64,000 nucleotides of DNA, taken from Scatophagus argus (Eukaryota > Chordata > Actinopteri > Scatophagidae). The stretch spans positions 21,490,837 to 21,554,836 of the forward strand of contig NC_058510.1 in assembly GCF_020382885.2 (NCBI RefSeq), read 5' to 3'. The position numbers and the translations under genes were made by a program. A model generated the notes under the pieces. That model made no database searches and had not been told where the DNA came from. It was given only the letters and a program-made list of their open reading frames with translations. Shown piece after piece: positions 44,866 to 57,700 of the stretch (positions are counted from its first letter, which is position 1; the number at the start of each line of letters is the position of its first letter).

Positions 44866-46746
44866 ATCAAATTTGTTCTCTGAATTCAGAGTGCAATTAA
44901 AAGGAAACGCCCTGTTGCCAGAGACCAATTTCACTTCAGCATGATAGCAGGCCGGCACGGTGGTGCAGTGGTTAGCACTGTCGCCTCATAGCAAGAGGGT
45001 CCCAGGTTCGAATCCCGGTCTGGGCCCTTCTATGTGGAGTTTGCATGTTCTCCCTGTGCCTGCGTGGGTTTTCTCCGGGTTCTCCGGCTTCCTCCCACAA
45101 CACCAAAAATATGCACATTAGGTTAATTGGCTACTCTAAATTGCCCCTAGGTGTGAGTGTGAGAGTGTGTGGTTGTCTGTCTTTGTGTGTTGGCCCTGAG
45201 ATTGACTGGTGACCAGTCCAGGGTGTACCCCGCCTCTCGCCCGTAGTCAGCTGGGATAGGCTCCAGCTCCCCCGCGACCCTGACGGATAAGCGGTATAGA
45301 AAATGGATGGATGGATGATAGCAGGCCACCCCAGGGTGTCACACAATAAATCCCAGGAAATTCTGATGGAGCATTTCAAAATAAAGCTCCTTTAAAAACT
45401 TCATTTTTCCTCTGCGTTTAAAAGGAAACGCCCTGTTGCCAGTGACCAATCTCACTTCAGCGTGATAGTAGACCACCCCAGGGTGTCACACAATAAGTCT
45501 CAGGAAGTTCTGATGTAGCATTTCAAAATAAAGGCCATCCAAAATCCCAGATATCATCAGATTTGTTATCTGTTTTCAGAGGGCAATTAAAAGGAAATGC
45601 CCTGTTGCCAGTGACCAGTCTCACTTCAGCATGATAGTAGCCCACCCCAGGGTGTCACACAATCAGTTTCAGGAAGTTCTGATGTAGCATTTCAAAATAA
45701 AGGCCATCCAGAATCCAATATATCATCATATTTGTTATCTGTTTTCAGAGTGCAATTAAAAGGAAACGCCCTGTTGCCAGTGACCAATCTCACTTCAGCA
45801 TGATAGTAGCCCACCCCAGGGTGTCACACAATCAGTTTCAGGAAGTTCTGATGTAGCATTTCAAAATAAAGGCCATCCAGAATCCAATATATCATCAGAT
45901 TTGTTCTCTGTTTTCAGAGTGCAATTAAAAGGAAACGCCCTGTCGCCAGTGACCAATCTCACTTCAGCATGATAGTAGACCACCCCAGGGTGTCACACAA
46001 TAAGTCTTAGGAAGTTCTGATGTAGCATTTCAAAATAAAGGCCATCCAAAATCCAAGATATCATCAGATTTGTTCTCTGTTTTCAGAGTACAATTAAAAG
46101 GAAACGCCCTGTTGCCAGTGACCAGTCTCACTTCAGCATGATAGTAGACCACCCCAGGGTGTCACACAATAAGTTTCAGGAAGTTCTGATGTAGCATTTC
46201 AAAATAAAGGCCATCCAAAATCCAAGATATCATCAGATTTGTTATCTGTTTTCAGAGGGCAATTAAAAGGAAACGCCCTGCTGCCAGTGACCAGTCTCAC
46301 TTCAGCATGCTCCCACCCCAGGGTGTCACACAATAAGTCTCAGGAAGTTCTGATGTAGCATTTCAAAATGAAGCTCCTTTAAAAACTTCATTTTTCTTCT
46401 GTTTTCAGAGTGCAATTAAAAGGAAACGCCCTGTTGCCAGTGACCAGTCTCACTTCAGCATGATAGTAGACCACCCCAGGGTGTCACACATTAAGTTTCA
46501 GGAAATTCTGATGTAGCATTTCAAAATAAAGGCCATTCAAAATCCCATACATCATCAGTTTTGTTCTCTTATTCAGAGTGCAATTAAAAGGAAACGCCCT
46601 GTTGCCAGTGACCAGTCTCACTTCAGCATGATAGTAGACCACCCCAGGGTGTCACACAATAAGTCTCAGGAAGTTCTGATGTAGCATTTCAAAATAAAGG
46701 CCATCCAAAATCCAAGATATCATCAGATTTGTTCTCTGTTTTCAGA
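44866..46746 (+). repeat. 169-bp satellite, nine units
   Basis: The unit, marked by AATTAAAAGGAAACGCCCTG, recurs with marks near 44901, 45422, 45591, 45760, 45929, 46098, 46267, 46420 and 46588. Spacing is 168-169 bp, except for one 153-bp unit and the first, which is expanded by a SINE insertion. Each unit also carries ACCCCAGGGTGTCACACAAT and AGCATTTCAAAATAAAGGCC. Neighbouring units are very similar. There is no coding capacity. Confidence 0.95.
44941..45327 (+). mobile_element. tRNA-derived fish SINE inserted in satellite unit 1
   Basis: The SINE proper (44954-45314) has GGTGCAGTGGTTAGCACTGT (A box), GGTTCGAATCCCGGTCTGGG (B box), the conserved body GTTTGCATGTTCTCCC / GGGTTTTCTCCGGGTTCTCC / CCAGGGTGTACCCCGCCTCT and the terminal GGATGGATGGATG tail. 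A 13-bp target duplication, ATGATAGCAGGCC, is seen at 44941-44953 and 45315-45327, splitting one satellite unit. Confidence 0.92.
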
Positions 46747-47110
46747 ATGTGTGGGGTTCCTGTGCTCATTGATAGCAGGTGTCCTTGAAGCACAGCTCAG
46801 GGAGATGTTGAAGATGTCTGTGATAACATCCACTGGCTGGTGTGCACATCCCTTGAGCACTCTCTCAGGAATATTTTCTGGCCCAGCAGTCTTCTGTGGA
46901 TTTACTCTGTGTAGAGTCCTCCACATGTCAGCTGTAGTGAGACAGAGCACCTGGTCGTTGGGAGGAGGAGTGGACTTGCTCTATGCCACATTTTTCTGTG
47001 CCTCAAACCGTGTGTAGAAGTTGTTCAGCGCATCTGGGAGGGATGCGTTACTCTCACAGGTAGGTGTGGTCATCCTGTAGTTGGTGATGGCTTGAATGCC
47101 CTATCCCCAC
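46747..47110 (-). mobile_element. Rex1-like LINE reverse transcriptase fragment, minus strand
   Basis: The minus strand from 46950 reads [40 protein letters not shown] and FNISLSCA, the entry to a LINE reverse transcriptase palm. It starts abruptly at the satellite edge and is broken on both sides. Confidence 0.75.
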
Positions 47111-47460
47111 TGTCTATCCTGTACATTGACATCTAAAATCTCAATTAAGGTTACTTCATATTTAAGAAACTTAACCAAGCCAGGCCAGACAGGAGAAAAT
47201 AAAAAAGAACATGAAAAAAAAACTGTTAAACAACATTTTCAAATTATACGTGTTTTTAATGAAAGCTACACATTTTAACAGCGTACCAACCAACCCCATA
47301 AAGCAGGGAATATGCACATGGATTTTACTCTGAATATGCTAATTTTAGAAACATATAGAAAGAGAAAAACGTTTGTGAAAAGAACGAGAAAGACATGCAT
47401 AGATTTACATGCAGGTGTGACCTGTCGTGTCTTTCCCTGCCACTATATGGCATTGTGCTA
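47111..47460. other. Unassigned AT-rich sequence
   Basis: No gene, RNA or repeat end is recognised. Confidence 0.35.
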
Positions 47461-48615
47461 AGGGACGGAGCGCGTTGATTGAGGGGCGGTGCGATGCTTC
47501 TCTATATATAGATGTGCGATGCATTTGCCTCTTCCTCTTCCGCTTCCTTCCTGTGGCCACTGTGATTGTGTGACGTGGTCGTTGCGGGCGTATGATCCTC
47601 TTCGCTCAGGTAATGTATTCCGCTATTCTTTCGCTGCTGGTGTATGCATGGCGCGGTGGTTTTGGTGACGCGATCTTTGTTTTGTAGAGCGCGACCAGCT
47701 GCCGGGCCGTGGGGATGTGTCGCCCCACTGGTAGTTTCTCCTGGAGATGCTCATCTGCCCTTTCGGTAAGTCCGCGATTGTCTGCCGTCCAGCGGCTCTG
47801 TCCCTCGTTCTCCAGCTGATTGTTTGGGTGTTTTGGTGCAGCTGAGTGATTAACCCGTGACAGGAGCTGGCTGTCTTCTGCCTCTTTCCGGCGTGGCCGT
47901 AGCCTTGCGGAACGAGGCGAGGGTAAACTGCCGGCAACTACCAGTCACTCCTCCCTGGGTCTGCGCTGCCGTTTTGGCTCTACTACCGTTTTGGCTCTAC
48001 TACCGTTTTGGCTCCATTATTGTATCGGCTGTATTGCTGTTTTGGCCTGATGTGGAGTTTGTTCCTTCTTTTTTTCCTGTGTTGTTTTTTTTTCCTTTAT
48101 TGCATTGATGAGTTTATTATATTGTCTTTTTCTTTTTTTTCTTTCTTTAGGTCAATGTTTGTTTAGTTCACGCCAGTTATACTAACCTTTGGGCTTGTTT
48201 TATTAATTGATATTTCTCTTGTTGTCAGGTGTCGTGGGCTCCCTGTGGCCGTTAATCCCTGGTGGTGGTGTGTTCTCCACGGTCCCCCCTTTTTTGGTTT
48301 TGTGTGTGTGTGAGTGTGTAGTTTCACGGGTGATTCTGTCGAGGACCCCCCCCCCCCTCTTTGTCTTGTGGTTGTCCTGTTGCATGGTAGCCCCGGCCAG
48401 CTTTATTCGCCCCTTGGTTTGTTTTATTGTGTGTTCAACTGGTGTGACTGTGTTTGAATTGTATTTTGTCTATTTTATGTGTTAATAAATTCTTTGTTGT
48501 GGAACCGTCTCGCCCTGTGGTATTGAACCTGTGTGGCCTTGGTCTAAATAACCAACACAGTTAAGCTCAGATTTCCTGGGGCGTAATTCCCCAGGTGGCG
48601 TTGTCGCAACTACGA
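47461..48615 (+). mobile_element. Possible LTR-type fossil with TATA box and poly(A) signal
   Basis: CTATATATAG at about 47501 could be a core promoter. AATAAA at 48483 is followed by a GT-rich stretch. The unit ends near 48595 with the hairpin CCTGGGGCGTAATTCCCCAGG minus its last base, then TGGCGTTGTCGCAAC, which starts with TGG like a primer-binding site. The same hairpin-plus-TGG layout occurs at 23787-23820. A triplicated ACTACCGTTTTGGCTC motif lies at 47960-48010. No coding domain is seen, so LTR identity is inferred. It is broken or solo. Confidence 0.4.
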
Positions 48616-51600
48616 TTTTTTTATGCTCCTTAGCGTCCACCTCGCCACACATGCAAAGACGGAAAAGCGCGCAGAGAGACCAGTGAGATCCGCTGGAATC
48701 ATATGCAGTGAGAAAAAAGTGCGCGGAGAGGAAGGGAGAGAGCATAGGCAACATGGGCGCCCATACACGCGAGCCAGACCGCGCAAAAACGCGAGTGAGA
48801 CCGCATTATTTGAAAATTTTCTTCCCAACCAAAACTCACCGAAGACACACTTGGAACGATGTCAAAGAAGGAGAAAGGGTGAGTACAGTCTTAAAGTTAA
48901 GTTAAGTATAGTACAGTAAAAATTATTCTTAATATATTTATTATTTTTATTTTGGTATATTTTGGTGACTGAACCAAAGTAAGCTAAGGTTTTCATTTCT
49001 CTGACTAGAGATGTCGGTGTAATGCGTGATTCGGTGCCTATACCACTCGTTTATGTTGCAATTGGGTTAAATAAATCAACTATTTTTTTAGTTTGGAATA
49101 TTACATTTTGCTTTGACTGACTTAATAACATCGTTATTAACCCCGTATACAGCTGAGACCTCCACCGCCTAGCACAGTGTTTGTCAAATACGGGTAGGCT
49201 TTCATGTACTCCTATGGGCTATGTGGACGCACTGCATGGCGTAGATAGACAAAGAGTAACGGAAAAAAGAATGATGAAAATGGCACAGGTTTTTCGGAAT
49301 AAATAAATAAATATATCTCTTCATGAGTAAATTCTTGCTACTCCATTTGTTACCCGCTGTGGTTTTGTGTTACAGCTCTCTAAACTTGATGTTTTAGCCA
49401 CGTAAAGAGGGTACTTGCGACAAATAATTCTGACAGACACTTGTCTTGCACACGCACAATGTAAATATCCAATTTGGTCAAGGTAGGCTAATTTTTATGG
49501 TAACAATGTTGTCTGTGAATGTTCCTGGAACATATTTGAGCTACATAAAGCAGTAAAATATATGTTGTCATGCTAATATCTTCAACATCTTCGTTTTATA
49601 CAGCATATATTCATTCAAGTTATTTCAGGTAAGTAGTTGATTTATCAACTTTATTATGAAGTCTTTATCGCACTGTTGGGATCTCTGGCCATGCGCTCTG
49701 GAGAACAATAGAGCGGCCTACATGTAACCCATAAAGCCTGAGTTAGAGTGACCAACTGTTAGAGACCCCACTCATGATGTGCAACTAGTCATAAATTCCT
49801 GAGTTTAAACTCAGAACCGGCATGGACATTGGCTGCGTGCCAGCCATCTCCACGGGGGTCCGAGGTGACGTCACTCAGGTAATAAAAGGTCACTGCGACC
49901 ATCAGCATGTGCTTTTTCCCCGTGCGTGCTGTGACAGTGAGAGCTTCTCCAGGCTCTCCAAATGTCCAAACCGCCAAAAGGGAGCAACAATCAAACGTTT
50001 TGATTAACATCATTTTAGATCCCGGGTCACAGTTCTGCAACTCGCAGGCCGAGAAACAGACTGCTGTATTTTCTCCGTAACTTTTCCTTTTTTCCTTTTA
50101 CCGACGTGGATCGCTGGGCAATCAGCTGATCGCACGTTAACGAGCCGCGCGCCGACTTTGTTAAGGACGAAACAAAGTTTGTTAACTTTTTCATCTGTGA
50201 TTTTCTCCGCTGCCGCCGAGAGATCAACACTCCGCATCATCAGAATAACGGACCGCCAGCATCCCGCCGAGGACGACGCTGCGAACGTTTAAGCGGATCA
50301 TTATTTCAAACTCCGAATGATCGGAGCAACGCAACGTAAGAGGCTTATGTCTGGGCAGAGATAGTGTAACGTAGGGTTGTTTACACATGCTTTCTGTAAC
50401 TTTTAAGTGCTGCATTCATTGATTTTAGTTTCCGGTCGGTCATTTCCGCCGTTTCAGCGAGACCGCGCGTCACCAGTTAAAGGGCCAATAGCTGAGCAGA
50501 TAAGCTCCGGTTTACTGACTCCGCTATTGTGTGGTGACACGCGAGTTTCTAAAGAATTAGAGTGGATTATTTTATTGGGTTGTGTTTCTTGTATTTTCAT
50601 TTCTATCTTCCCTCACACTCTTCTTTCTGAACGGTGAGGCGAAAGTCCGAGCACGCGATCACGAACCGTAACCAAGGGGTACGTGGCGCTCAAAGGCTTC
50701 CGCCCATTGTTCCCTTCTGTGACCACATAAGCAACATCACGTTGGTTATCACCATCTTGGCTCTGAATAATACGGCCGGCGTATTCTTCGGTAGTCATTT
50801 GGAGTTTTGCTGAGTCATCACATGCGTGTGACTAGTGTTGTTTGCTGAGTCATCCTTTATGTGGTTGTTCATCCTGGTGTGCTGACCCCTCCTCATGTAG
50901 TCCTCCACCATTTTGGTTGTAGTTTCCCCACTCGCCATTCTGGTTGTAGCTCCTCCCCTCATGTGGCCATCCGCCATCTTAATTGTAGTCAGCCACTAGC
51001 TTGTTGTTAGCTGCTATCTTGTTAGCTGCTATCTTGCTAACCGCCATTTTGTTTGTTTTTAGCCTGTAGCTTGTTAGCCACCCTCTGGCTAGCTTGCTAA
51101 CCGCCATTTTGTTTGTTTTTAGCCACTAGCTTGTTAGCCGCTACCTGGCTAGCTTGTTAGCCTCCATACTGTTGTCATCATCTCTCTCTCACACACACCC
51201 ATACATACACACACACACACACACCTGTATATATGCACACCTGTATATAGATATACTCTTGCTACTGTACCTGTGTTATCTTAGTTAATAGTTAATGTGT
51301 GTTGATAAAACTTAGATTATAATAGTGTTTATTACAAAGTGATACTTATCTATAGATGGTTGTTGCTGTTTAATAAATCCTGTTATAGTTTAACCTGTCG
51401 TTGTCTGTGGTTATTGTGTATGTACTTGTAATACCAGCTGAATTCATGACAGCCAGTGCTCGGATTCATCCTTCACAATTTTAAGAGACTGTTTTCCCAT
51501 TAATTAATTTGGCTATTGGTCCCTGGTAACAGGGTGGTGCCCCGATATTTATGTGTATTAAGTATACACTGATTTTACTTTAATGATTATTTCCCATAAT

Positions 51601-51700
51601 CATTGACTCTTTGCCAATAACCAAATTGCTCCTACTAAGTCGCACAACAGCACATAACATATGTAGTGTTAGTTAAGGTCCAACTTTTTATTTCTTTGCA
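48616..51700. other. CpG-rich stretches, unresolved; possible upstream exons
   Basis: 48600-48880 and 50020-50680 are rich in CpG against an AT-rich background and could be promoters. At 48859 an ATG opens MSKKEKG and meets a good splice donor (GG/GTGAGT at 48879). It could be the first exon of the gene at 51705, but its phase does not fit that exon directly. 51000-51165 contains imperfect ~60-bp repeats (GCTAACCGCCATTTTGTTTG twice). Minus-strand frames near 50010-50240 and 50613-50798 are not recognised. Confidence 0.35.
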
Positions 51701-51704
51701 CTAG

Positions 51705-54700
51705 AACAAAACCAAGTTTATCTCAAAAGAAGAGATTTGGGAGACAGTTGAAGACCTTCTCAAAAAAGGCATTACATTTCAAAGTCATGCCTCAGACAAA
51801 AAAGGCTTCTGGGCTCAAGTGTGCATTACACTCGGAGTTCCCAACAGTATCAACAATCGGTACAGACTTCTGAAATCCCATAAGGTGCGTAGTTTTCCAT
51901 TTGATTTGTTGACATTTCAAACATGAGTTTCAGCAGTTAAATACTGAAGGTTGCATTTGTGTAAGTGAGTAACTCATGTTCATACTGCCGGTCCATTCTC
52001 AGAAACATGAGCCACCACTGCCACCATCCCCCCTTCAGGACATGGCTACTGAGAGCCAGACAGAGGACGACGCAGCAAGATCACCAGAGCAAGTAAGTCA
52101 TTACCTTGTGTGTTCACACATTTCCTGTTTCGGTCCCTTTATCTGAAACGCTAAATACTGCTGGTCCTTTCTCAGAAACATGAGCCACCACTGCCACCAT
52201 CCCCTCTTCAGGACATGGCTACTGAGAGCCAGACAGAGGACGACGCAGCAAGATCACCAGAGCAAGTAAGTCATTACCTTGTGTGTTCACACATTTCCTG
52301 TTTTAGGCTCTTTATCTGAAACGCTAAATACTGCTGGTCCATTCTCAGAAACATGAGCCACCACTGCCACCATCCCCTCTTCAGGACATGGCTACTGAGA
52401 GCCAGACAGAGGACGACGCAACAAGATCACCAGAGCAAGTAAGTCATTACCTTGTGTGTTCACACATTTCCTGTTTCGGTCCCTTTATCTGAAACGCTAA
52501 ATACTGCTGGTCCTTTCTCAGAAACATGAGCCACCACTGCCACCATCCCCCCTTCAGGACATGGCTACTGAGAGCCAGACAGAGGACGACGCAGCAAGAT
52601 CACCAGAGCAAGTAAGTCATTACCTTGTGTGTTCACACATTTCCTGTTTTAGGCTCTTTATCTGAAACGCTAAATACTGCTGGTCCATTCTCAGAAACAT
52701 GAGCCACCACTGCCACCATCCCCCCTTCAGGACATGGCTACTGAGAGCCAGACAGAGGACGATGCAGCAAGATCACCAGAGCAAGTAAGTCATTACCTTG
52801 TGTGTTCATGTGCAATATTTATATTTGCGTACACACACGGTACCAAAAAATATTTGGACGCTATGTAAAACGTACATAAAAATAGAATGCAATGATTTGC
52901 AAATCTTGTAAACCCATATTCCTTTCACAGTAGAACATAGACAACATATCAGATGTTCAGAGTGATGCATTTTATTATTTCATGAAAAATATCAGTTCAT
53001 TTTGAATTTGATGTCAACATGTCAGGGACTGTGCCATGTTTACCACGCTGTAGCATTCCCTCTACCTTTAACAGTCCATAAATGCCTGGGAACTGGGGAG
53101 ACCGGTTGCTGGAGTTTGGGGAGAGAAAAGCTGTCCTATTCTTGCCTGATATAGGATTCTAACTGTTCAACAGTCCTGGGTCTTTTTTGACCCATTTTTT
53201 AATTTAAGATGCAGCAAATGTTTTCAGTTGGTGAAAGGTCTGGACTGTAGGCAGGCCAGTTCAGAACCTGGACTCTTCAACTATAAAGCCATGCTGTTGT
53301 CATAGATTCAGTGTGCAGTTTAGCATTGTCTGCTGAATTAAACAAGGCCTTCCCTAAAAAAGACATTGTTGGGATTGTCTGTATATATCTTTCAGCACTG
53401 ATGGTAACTTTCTGGGTTCGACAGGCAGACACCACCTCCACTTTTAAGACTAAACTTAAAACCTTTCTGTTTAGTAAAGCATATAGTTAGCACCAAATAA
53501 AGTGTGTAGGGCTGGTAGGCATAGTTTCACTCACCTCATGCTATATAGCCACAGGTAGAATAGGTCTGACTAACTGTTAATCTTTAAATCTCTATCATAG
53601 CTAAGCTGCTATAGGCCTATGCTGCCGGGGGACACAAACATGATCCACCAAGCAGTTTCCCCTCCTCCTTTTCCTCTTCTATCCTCTCCCCTCGTCAGAT
53701 TAACATGCAGTTCATTATTTTATGTCACTAACTGTGTGTCCAGTTCTCCTCGTAGTCTTGTGTCTCTCCCTCCCTTTCTCTGTCTCTCTCTCTCTGTATC
53801 TTTCTGCAGGTATCTCTCCATCCAGATCTTCAAGTTGAACTGTAGCCGGCTCTATGACCAACCCAATGTGTATTGTTGACATCTGCCTGTCATTCCTCTA
53901 TGTACCGACTATGGGCGGGGTGGTTCTCCCTACGGGCCGAAATCGAACTGATAGGATAGTGATTCTCAACATCACATAAAAAAAAAAAAGAATACATGAA
54001 TGTTACAGCAGTTCATTATAATTTTCATTACTATAATTTTCTTATAACTTGTGAAATGTTAAAATCATATTGAGGTGGTAGCAAAAAGTGAAACTAAACA
54101 GTTGAGATTTTGTTTTGCTTATCTTTTTAGTAATGTCATTTCTCATGTTGCAAATTGCTTTCCTGCCTGTACAACATCCATTGCACGTCTGCCCGTCCTG
54201 GGTGAGGGATCCCTCCTCTGTTGCTCACCCTGAGGTTTCTTCCATTTTTTCCTGTTAAAGGTTTTTCTGGGAGTTTTTCCTTAGTCGATGTGAGGGTCGA
54301 AGGGCAGAGGATGTTGCTGATGTTATGTTAAGCCCTTTGAGACAAACTGCTTGTAAAAATGGGCTATACAAATAAAGTTGACTTGACTTGACTTGACTTT
54401 CCAGATGTACAATCTCCCATCGCATAGGTACTTATGCACCCCCATACTATCAGAGATGCAGGCTTTTGAAGTGAGCACTGACAACCAGCTGGATGGTCCC
54501 TTTCATGTTTAGTCCGGTTTAGTCTCCATTATCTTCATGTGTTCAAATAGTCTGCGTTCCCCTTGTCTTGTGCCATCCAAAAAAGCTGGTCCTGTATTTA
54601 AGTGTCTGGGTTACTGCAGGTTTGAGGACTGTCCAGTCACTGTTACTGTGTGTATAGACAGTGAAGAGGACTTAAAGGCAACAGTGAACTTTCAAGGCGG

Positions 54701-57700
54701 ATCAAGTATCCACAACAAGAATGAACTGAAAAGGCGACCTGTAAGGGCAGAGGACAGGTTCAAAGTGGGACAGCAACTACAGAAACAGTTACCACGAGCT
54801 ATGTATCTTGAGAAACTAGCTCAGATTGGTGACGACATAATTGAATCTGGCTGTAGGGATGAGGTTCCAACTCCACAGGTGCTCAAGAACATCTCCTTTG
54901 ACCTGCATAAGAACAGTCGTCAGCACAATAATGAGATCCTCAGTCTTCAGATCATGCTGGGAAAAAAAAGGAAAAGTCCAGATGAGGTCCTGCAGAAAGT
55001 ATTTCTGCATCCAAAAGGTGTGATGCTGTGGTCTTTACGTAGCATCGACGTATTCCAGGAACGATGCCGTGAGGACATTGTATATCTTGATGCTACTGGC
55101 AGCATTAAAAAAAAAGAGAAGGACTGTCCTCCTTTCTATGTGTATGAGCTGGTAGTCAGGAGTCCGAAGAAAAACTCCTCTCCATTACCAGTTGCAACAT
55201 ATTTGACCTGTGACCACACCACAGCATCAGTGACCTATTTCCTTGAGGCTTTCCAGACTGATGTAGCTAGAAGTTACGGAAGAAAGGGCATGCGGTCACC
55301 CATCATGATCATCTGTGATGGTTCAATGGTTTTAATGCAAGCAATATGCTTAGTATTTGCCAAGAAAAACCTGCAAGATACCATGAACCATTACTATAAT
55401 ATTGCCAGTGGAAGAGCAACAGTTGCTGATTTCAAGGTCCCCATTCTCCATCGCTGCCTCAGTCATGTGATGAAGAACACCAAGGAGATGTGTAGAAAAT
55501 AGTAAGCATAACATATTATTGCTAACCAGTTTGTGTAATACACATTAACTAACAGAGGGCTGGGGGTGAAGTTCTGCTGGTATGGGTTGTTGCTAAACTG
55601 AAGAAGAATGAATTTCTTATGCAGTTCTAATGTAAGGGATCCTCCATTACATACACGGGAGAAACAAACTCAACATAATGAGTTCAAGGATTCAAGGAAC
55701 TTTATTGTCATACCAGCTCACATTCACATGTTTATGGTACGAAATTAGGATAGTTCACTTTAAACATAAAGTTATGAAAAAAACATAACGGAAAACATCA
55801 GTCTAGGACTGTTAACAGCAGGAACTGGTCTTCCCTATATACAAAGCTTCATGTCCTTTGCAATCTTTCACATCAGGTAAAGCAACATGCAAGAAATTAT
55901 TTCGTTCTTATTAAATTGTCACAACACTTGTCTATCAACGCATGGTAGAGCAATGCATGTCTACCATAAAAGGAACATTGGGTTGTAATAACACCCAAAT
56001 AGTGTAATATATAGTTAAGTCTGGGTAGATATACAGTTGTCACTGAAAACAAATAATTTTATTTTATTTATATACTTATCATCTTCTTTATTACTTACTT
56101 TTACATCCCACAGTGCGCCACAACACTACCATCTGGCCATGCATACTTTTGTCCTCTTCACCACAGCAAGCTCTCTGGCAGAGCTCGATGAAATGGTGGA
56201 AAGTGCTGCAGTTGTATTTGCAAGTCCATCCAGTGGGGCCATTGTTGAAAAACATTTCAACAACCTGCAATCATGGTTGCAAAAGAAAGGGATCAAGGTG
56301 GATTAGACTACAAAGTCCCAAACTGATGCTAGGGGCTTACAGGTAATTCATTTTGTGTTTAATATTGAGTTTTATAAATGTTGCTAATGATTTGTGTTGA
56401 AAGTGACTTAGATGACGCATAAACAGCACACAAAAAGATCTCAATTGAGAGAGGGTGGAATAGGTCCCGTGAAGTAAATTACAGGTCACAGAAGACAGTG
56501 GTTCTAGAGGCGTGTATTTGTGTAGAATGACACATGCTGGAGGTCCAGCACTACACTGTTATCTGCTAAGGTAGTTGCGGTTTCTAAGTTTTCAATATAA
56601 GACTTTCCAAGCACACCAGTACAATAAATATTTTTTTTTTTACAATTAATTGTAGGAAATCAAAGGAAACAATTCCTTTGCAAGACACTATACGGAGGTG
56701 GTATCCAAGGCTCCACTCGAGACAGACGGTGAGGCCAACCCTTATTACAGCAAGGGCCTTTTGGAGCACATCAGGAAATACCTTCTCCCGTATGCTGCAT
56801 TATGGATGGGGATAATGCTTGGTTAGTAGCATTTAATAAAGAGATATATCTCATTTTAGAATAGAAGTAATTGCATTTTTTTTTTTTTTTTTTTTTTTGG
56901 GCCAATAAAAACACATGGTATTATTTGTATAATATTGTTTTTCTATCTTGTCTTATATTTTGTACAACCACTTTGTAACATGGTTTTGACAAGCTTATAA
57001 ATATTTATTATGCCATTCAATCTTAAGGTGACCTTGGAAGGCATGGAACTGGACCGTGTTACACAGAGTACACCAAAAAATTTAATGTTCTGAAAAACAA
57101 GAAAAGTCAGGTAACTGACATGTCTGGAATATATGTGGATGATTTTTAAATGAATGTTCCACTGTGTTTCACGGATTGAATTAGGTTATTAGAATCAGAA
57201 TCAGAATCAGAATCAGAAAAGACTTTATTGCCATGTAAGTGAAGAGGTTTCACATTACTAGGAATTTGTCTTGGTGATTGGTGCATACATAGAACATAAC
57301 AGTAACATATAATTGAAGAATAAAATAAAATAAAAATAAAATAGAGTAAGGTAACACAAAATAAAATAAGTGAAATAAATATTTTTCTGGAGGTAGTTCA
57401 AAAGTAAGGTAGTGCAGGGTGGAGTATAGTGCAAGTGGGTGAGGTAGACAGTGCAAATGAACAGCAGGTGGACAGTGAATGAGCAAAATCAATTGCTAAG
57501 GTGCAGGGCAGCATGTTAGCCAGTTGGCGTTCAACAGGCTAACAGCACAGGGGAAGAAACTGTTCTTGTGGCGTGAGGTTTTGGTCCGAATGGACCGTAA
57601 CCTCCTGCCTGAAGGGAGTTTTACAAAGAGTCCATGTCCAGGGTGAGAAGGGTCAGCTGTGATCCGACCTGCACGCCTCAGAGTCCTGGAGGTGTACAGG

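Noticed and set aside
48203-48828. Overlapping short frames on both strands around 48.2-48.8 kb as genes
   Set aside because: They overlap an LTR-like fossil edge and a CpG-rich stretch; none shows a domain.
51980-52810. CRISPR-like array
   Set aside because: The repeats contain the exon and the spacers are also identical; the context is eukaryotic introns.
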